DNA from: Acidobacteriota bacterium
GTDB taxonomy: Bacteria > Acidobacteriota > Terriglobia > Terriglobales > Acidobacteriaceae
Direction: 5' to 3'
Assembly (NCBI GenBank): GCA_003225615.1
Contig: QIAS01000034.1
Span: 1-10,438 of the forward strand
Length of the DNA: 10,438 nt
In this document: one piece after another, positions 6,882-10,438 of the stretch
How the letters are laid out: each line of letters opens with the position of its first letter
Numbering within the stretch: position 1 is the first letter of the stretch
The notes under the pieces: generated by a model
The model's database searches: none
The model's input: only the letters and a program-made list of their open reading frames with translations
What the model was told of the DNA's origin: nothing
Program-made: the position numbers and the translations under genes

Positions 6882-6909
6882 GCGGCAGGCAGGTGCCGTC
6901 TGATTTTTT
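6882..6909 (+). terminator. Probable intrinsic terminator after the TPR/small-protein transcript
   Basis: Stem CGGCA/TGCCG (6883-6887 with 6894-6898), with G6882-T6899 as a wobble extension and a 6-nt loop, then six T residues at 6904-6909. The T-run starts a few bases after the stem, so termination may be moderate. The 3' arm and adjoining bases (CCGTCTG 6896-6902) also match CAGACGG at 6929-6935, an alternative longer-range pairing. Confidence 0.5.
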
Positions 6910-6960
6910 AGGGGCGAGCGAAGGCCGGCAGACGGACTAATGCGGTGCTCCATCGCAGCT

Positions 6961-7899
6961 TCAGCGTCCATGCCGTGCGCTCGCGGCCCGCTCGCCGCGC
7001 TGGCCCACCAGGACTTCAATCGATGGAAATGATGTTGGCACTGTCAACTTGCACTCTGGCTGCTGTGCCTTAGAGCGGATGGCTTGCATGAGCAGTTCCA
7101 ACGCCAACCCGGTATTCGGGGGCACCACCACTGTGGCTGCCAGTACGCCGCTTTTGACCCACGCTTGCCCGGTTTTTGGAAGACCATCACATCCAGTCAT
7201 GGGCAATTTCAGCCATTTTTGCCGGTCGGCTTCGCTGCTGTGCTCCTGGAAGGCTTTTCTTGCTCCTATCGCCATGGAATCATCTTGAGCCGCGATCATG
7301 TCAATGCGAGCTTCACGCGAGGTAGATAAGCGAAGCCAGGAACTTACTGCCTTGAAGGCGCTGGCCTCGGTCCACTGCGCTCTTAGCGTTCTGATTTGGA
7401 TCTCTGCTGATTTGGTTTCTTGCATGCCACTGGTTCGTTGGCGTGCCGCCGAGCTTTCCGATGGTCCTTCGATGTACAGCACGTAACCGCCCTTAGGGAG
7501 AAGCGCCGCCATTTGACGTCCTTGGATACGCCCGATCTCTTCGTGATCTGAAGTGATTGCGAATACCGGAACCCGCGACCCCCGGCGAAGGTCTGTCAAA
7601 TAATCCACGTCGCGGTTTAACACTACCCATCCTATGCCCGCCGTTACCGCCGCACGTGCCACCTGCGGAAGCGCCGTAGCTCCCACTGGCTCGAAAATAA
7701 TCGCATCCGGGTGCGGGGCGCTGCCGGATTGAATGATCTTCAGCAACTGCTGGCTTTGGGTGATGGCGTCGTTTTCTGCGTATACGATCTGAACTCCTAC
7801 CCCCACCCGCCGCGCCGCATCTTCGGCCGCTGCCGCTTGCTCCTGCTGATAATCGTTATCATCGTTAGTGAGCGAGATAAGGAAATTGGGGCTATTCAT
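6961..7899 (-). CDS. Orphan RbsB-like substrate-binding-fold protein (Peripla_BP_4 type), no signal peptide
   Basis: 312 residues from ATG 7899. This start has GGAG 5 nt upstream (7905-7908) and begins directly with the first strand of the fold (NFLISLTNDDND). An upstream GTG at 7953 adds 18 residues with no ribosome site. The motifs follow ribose-binding protein in order: LNRDV (about 94-98, NR where RbsB has DR), SDHEEIGRIQG (about 117-127), SSAARQR (about 149-155, with the sugar-contact Arg), AQDDSMAIGA (about 204-213, Asp where RbsB has Asn) and GCDG (236-239). These positions suggest sugar or polyol binding. There is no signal peptide, lipobox or N-terminal HTH, and no permease, ATPase or kinase gene nearby. 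It could be a cytoplasmic sugar sensor, a partner of a two-component system encoded elsewhere, or a remnant that lost its export signal. Confidence 0.8.
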   Translation of the reverse strand: MNSPNFLISLTNDDNDYQQEQAAAAEDAARRVGVGVQIVYAENDAITQSQQLLKIIQSGSAPHPDAIIFEPVGATALPQVARAAVTAGIGWVVLNRDVDYLTDLRRGSRVPVFAITSDHEEIGRIQGRQMAALLPKGGYVLYIEGPSESSAARQRTSGMQETKSAEIQIRTLRAQWTEASAFKAVSSWLRLSTSREARIDMIAAQDDSMAIGARKAFQEHSSEADRQKWLKLPMTGCDGLPKTGQAWVKSGVLAATVVVPPNTGLALELLMQAIRSKAQQPECKLTVPTSFPSIEVLVGQRGERAASARHGR

Positions 7900-7904
7900 G
7901 GCAT

Positions 7905-7908
7905 CTCC
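7905..7908 (-). promoter_or_regulatory. Shine-Dalgarno deciding the start of the substrate-binding-fold gene
   Basis: GGAG on the minus strand, 5 nt before ATG 7899. It favours the short start, which has no signal sequence. The extended 18-residue version from 7953 is not a signal peptide either, because it has no hydrophobic core. Confidence 0.6.
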
Positions 7909-8116
7909 GATAGGCATCATAGCTTCGGAACTGTTCGGCACGACAGTAACCACGGTAACTTCGCTGCTTTGCGTTTAATCTTGACGGGACGTTGTTGGAC
8001 TATTTCACCCGGATTTCCACAGACCTTCTCTTACCGAGCGTGACGACCATCACCGTGTCGCTTTCGCGCAACTGAAAATATTCCCCACACTGCGCCACAT
8101 GCGAAGTAGGAGTGTT

Positions 8117-8425
8117 ATGGTCACCCACTGTGTAAATCCCGCCTGCGATACGCCCTTCCGCTATTTGCGGGGGGGAAGGCTTTTTCTAGTCGATTCTCCT
8201 TCTGTCCTCCAAGGCAGCAACCACGACCCTCAGTCCAATACGGTCCGTTTGTCTGAATTTTTCTGGCTATGTGAGCAATGTTCGCAGAGCATGCAAATCA
8301 TGTTGGACAAAACGGGAGACGTCCTTTTAGTGACAGGAGAACAGCTTCCGCAGGTTCTGCGCAGCCATGTCCCGCAAGTTGAAGATGATCTTTGCGCCGC
8401 TTCGGCGAAGGCCGGCGTCGCCTGA
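8117..8425 (+). CDS. Small Cys4 zinc-ribbon-like protein of unknown function
   Basis: 102 residues from ATG 8117, chosen because AGGAG (8108-8112) lies 4 nt upstream. The ATG at 8099 would add six residues without a site. Two cysteine pairs, C5-x4-C10 (HCVNPACDTPF) and C52-x2-C55 (FWLCEQC), are spaced like a zinc ribbon with a long insert, with the basic-hydrophobic segment RYLRGGRLFLVD between them. I recall similar short proteins in Acidobacteria annotated as hypothetical. Metal binding is inferred from the cysteines only. There is no signal peptide or membrane segment, so it is probably cytoplasmic; a regulatory or adaptor role is possible but unproven. It is the first of three plus-strand genes, 151 bp before the DUF983 gene, which also carries two CxxC pairs. 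Confidence 0.7.
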   Translation: MVTHCVNPACDTPFRYLRGGRLFLVDSPSVLQGSNHDPQSNTVRLSEFFWLCEQCSQSMQIMLDKTGDVLLVTGEQLPQVLRSHVPQVEDDLCAASAKAGVA

Positions 8426-8576
8426 TCGCATTAGCATCTGCGTTTCGCTTCCCCCCGTTGCGCACTGGTACACACGAAGTCGCGCCATGTTCGCCGCGTT
8501 CTACGTTCTCGCTGAGCCTCGGCGGATTCCTGTCTTCCCACTGCCGGCGCGGGACGATATTCTATGTTCGGCTGCC

Positions 8577-8945
8577 ATGCCTCAAGGAAAAGCTTCCGCG
8601 CTCACGGGAATTCTCCACCAGCTTTGTCCCAGATGCCGCAGCGGCAGGATTTTCCGCGCTCCTATCTACCGCGGCTTTCCTTCCATGTATGAGCGCTGTC
8701 CAGTTTGCGCCCTCAAATTTCAACGTGAAGCCGGATATTTTCTCGGCGCTATGTACATCAGTTATGGAGTAGCCCTCGTCTTCATTCTGCTGATGGGCGC
8801 CATTCTCTGGGTCGCTACAAATTGGCGCATCGACAAAATAACTATCTGGGCCATCCTCCTTTTCCTCCCGTTAGCCTTACCCATCACCTTGTTCGCACGT
8901 GTCCTGTGGATTTATCTTGACCAGTCTGTTGATCCCGAAAAATAG
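8577..8945 (+). CDS. DUF983 family inner-membrane protein
   Basis: 122 residues from ATG 8577. The open frame reaches upstream to 8367, but the family normally begins shortly before the first CxxC, and the extra 70 residues look non-homologous and overlap the preceding gene. No clear ribosome site precedes 8577; TATTCT at 8558-8563 raises the possibility of a nearly leaderless transcript. Features: CPRC (17-20) and RCPVC (40-44), a probable zinc-binding pair; the signature FQREAGYFLGAMYISYG (48-64); then two membrane helices (about 56-79 and 89-112). DUF983 proteins have no settled function; some lie near cytochrome oxidase genes, but nothing of that kind is visible here. The serine hydrolase starts 35 bp downstream, so the two may be co-transcribed. 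Confidence 0.85.
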   Translation: MPQGKASALTGILHQLCPRCRSGRIFRAPIYRGFPSMYERCPVCALKFQREAGYFLGAMYISYGVALVFILLMGAILWVATNWRIDKITIWAILLFLPLALPITLFARVLWIYLDQSVDPEK

Positions 8946-8980
8946 AAGGGCGCAGATGAAATTCTGATCTTGGAGAAAAC

Positions 8981-10438
8981 ATGATCCGACCCGCGCATTC
9001 ATTAGCCCACATGTTTTTGACGGTCTTACTCTTTGCGCCGTTAACCCTCGCCCAGGACCGTGATAGCCGGTTGAAGCAAGCCTACGAGCGCCTCGATATC
9101 TACATCGCGCGGGAAATGAAAGCAAACGGCATTCCCGGCCTTTCGCTCGCGGTCACCGACCGTAAGGGCCTATTGCGCGCATCCGCCTACGGTTACGCCG
9201 ATACCAAACTGAAAAAACCCGTAACGCCAGAGACCGAGTTTGAAATCGGTTCCATCTCCAAGTCATTCACGGCGATCTCTTTGCTGCAGCTAAGCGAAGA
9301 AGGCAAGTATGATGCGCGCCAGCCCATCACAAAGTACTTGCCATGGTTTTCCATTCATTCCAAATACGCGCCTATCACGGGACACGAAGTGATGACCCAC
9401 ACCGCAGGCCTTCCCCGCGACCGGGACGACATCCCGTCCTCTCTTTACCAGGCCGCAGGTGTGCGCGACCGCTGGACCGGCTACGCTCCCGGCCAGCACT
9501 TCGCATATTCCAATGTCGGTTACCAGATCATGGGCTATCTGTTCGAAGAGATCACCCAAAAGCCGCTCGGTGACACGCTGCGACAGCGCATTTTTCAGCC
9601 GCTGGGCATGAATCATAGCGAAGCAATGTTTACCCATGACACGTACGAACGCTTGGCAACCGGCTACGCGCCGCTTTACGATGACCGGCCAACAGGCCCT
9701 TCCACCCCACTAATTGAAGCGACCTGGCTGGAATACCAGGCCGGAGATGGTTCTATTGTCTCCACCGCTGCCGACATGGCCGCGTATCTGCGCATGCTGC
9801 TCAATCGCGGCGTGGGCCCGAATGGACGGATCCTCTCCGAGCAGAGCTTCAGGCTGCTTACCCAGCGCGCCATTAAAGAGACAGGTGACCCCGAAGCTGG
9901 CTGGTACGGCTACGGCATTGTTAGTAGCATCGTGGACAATCACAATGACATTGCCCACGATGGCGGGATGGTGGGCTACAGTTCGCAGATGCGTGGCGAC
10001 TTGGATTCTGGGTTAGGCGTGATTGCGCTGGTGAACTATCCGGGAGGTCCCGGTGGCGTGGCCGATTACGCGTTGAAGCTCCTGCGCGCCGCTTATGAGA
10101 ACCAGGAACTGCCGCCATTGCCTGAACAAGAACTACGCACCAAAGTAAAGAATGCCGCGGATTTTGCCGGCACCTACACTGGTCCTGACGGCAAGAAACT
10201 GATTCTCACCGCGGAAGGCGAGAAACTCCTGCTGGCAGTTGGGACAGACAAAATTGCACTTGAAAATCATGGACAAGACAGCTTTCTTGTCCCCCATGCC
10301 GAGTTCGCGCTTTTCCCGCTAAGTTTTGGCCGCGAAAACGGCAAAGTAGTCGAAGCATTTCATGGTGGAGAATGGTTCATTGGCGAACGCTACAGCGGCC
10401 CGCGGAATTTCTCCACGCCCGCGGAATGGGCCAGCTAT
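8981..10438 (+). CDS. Secreted class-C beta-lactamase-like serine hydrolase, 3' end outside the window
   Basis: 486 codons are visible and no stop is reached. ATG 8981 has GGAG (8972-8975) 5 nt upstream. Residues 1-24 form a signal peptide (core MFLTVLLFAPLTLA). The beta-lactamase/PBP-like catalytic set is complete: S91-I-S-K94 (nucleophile Ser and Lys), Y176-S-N178, and H326-D-G-G, the HxG variant that replaces KTG in esterase and D-aminopeptidase relatives. The supporting motif MTHTAGLP (138-145) is also present. From about residue 387 a beta-rich DUF3471-like C-terminal domain begins (FAGTYTG, then LFPLSFG) and continues past the edge. The protein probably acts in the periplasm as an esterase, peptidase or cell-wall-related hydrolase. 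True beta-lactamase activity should not be assumed. It follows the DUF983 gene by 35 bp and may share its transcript. Confidence 0.9.
   Translation, partial: MIRPAHSLAHMFLTVLLFAPLTLAQDRDSRLKQAYERLDIYIAREMKANGIPGLSLAVTDRKGLLRASAYGYADTKLKKPVTPETEFEIGSISKSFTAISLLQLSEEGKYDARQPITKYLPWFSIHSKYAPITGHEVMTHTAGLPRDRDDIPSSLYQAAGVRDRWTGYAPGQHFAYSNVGYQIMGYLFEEITQKPLGDTLRQRIFQPLGMNHSEAMFTHDTYERLATGYAPLYDDRPTGPSTPLIEATWLEYQAGDGSIVSTAADMAAYLRMLLNRGVGPNGRILSEQSFRLLTQRAIKETGDPEAGWYGYGIVSSIVDNHNDIAHDGGMVGYSSQMRGDLDSGLGVIALVNYPGGPGGVADYALKLLRAAYENQELPPLPEQELRTKVKNAADFAGTYTGPDGKKLILTAEGEKLLLAVGTDKIALENHGQDSFLVPHAEFALFPLSFGRENGKVVEAFHGGEWFIGERYSGPRNFSTPAEWASY

Noticed and set aside
7981..8006. TTGACG and TATTTC as a plus-strand promoter for the Cys4 protein gene
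   Set aside because: The spacer is only 14 bp, too short for a normal sigma-70 promoter, and the -10 match is poor.
8367..8576. N-terminal 70-residue extension of the DUF983 protein
   Set aside because: It overlaps the previous gene, lacks family features, and family members normally start just before the first CxxC.
1..10438. CRISPR array, transposon, prophage, integrase or defence system
   Set aside because: No regularly spaced repeats, transposase or integrase domains, terminal inverted repeats or target duplications were seen. The tRNA end at 152 shows no repeated attachment-site copy that I could find.

Overview
The window looks like an ordinary chromosomal stretch from a Gram-negative soil-type bacterium, most likely Acidobacteriota (Terriglobia). 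Three things point that way: a very large Oar-like TonB-dependent receptor with an N-terminal carboxypeptidase-regulatory domain; a secreted protein combining a carboxypeptidase-regulatory-like domain with TPRs, of a kind I associate with Acidobacteria; and a Cys4 mini-protein next to a DUF983 protein. The single tRNA gene has no encoded CCA. These assignments come from family recognition by eye, not from a search.

Layout, left to right: an elongator tRNA-Met (80-152, +); a secreted Vgb-like seven-bladed propeller (175-1164, -); a strong intrinsic terminator (about 1280-1309, -); and an outer-membrane TonB-dependent receptor (1331-4872, -) split by a frameshift near 3034. A gene-free stretch of about 600 bp follows (4885-5492), with a near-palindrome and two mutually exclusive hairpins. 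To its right are a divergent secreted TPR protein (5493-6593, +), a possible 59-residue single-pass membrane protein starting at TTG (6687-6866, +), a probable terminator (6882-6909, +), and an orphan RbsB-like sugar-binding-fold protein without signal peptide or DNA-binding domain (6961-7899, -). The window ends with three plus-strand genes: a Cys4 zinc-ribbon-like protein (8117-8425), a DUF983 membrane protein (8577-8945), and a secreted class-C beta-lactamase-like serine hydrolase running off the edge (8981-10438).

Functionally this is mostly cell-envelope biology: outer-membrane uptake (receptor), exported propeller, exported TPR protein, inner-membrane DUF983 protein and exported hydrolase. 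I see no defence island, CRISPR array, transposase, integrase or biosynthetic cluster, and nothing that convincingly forms a new multi-gene system.

The best leads are local. The receptor break seems to have removed the conserved NFAPR-type segment rather than a single base, and a -1 slippery heptamer (G GGA AAA) lies two codons before the resulting stop, in the register that would restore the downstream frame. The orphan sugar-binding-fold protein and the TTG-started small membrane protein are the next most interesting.
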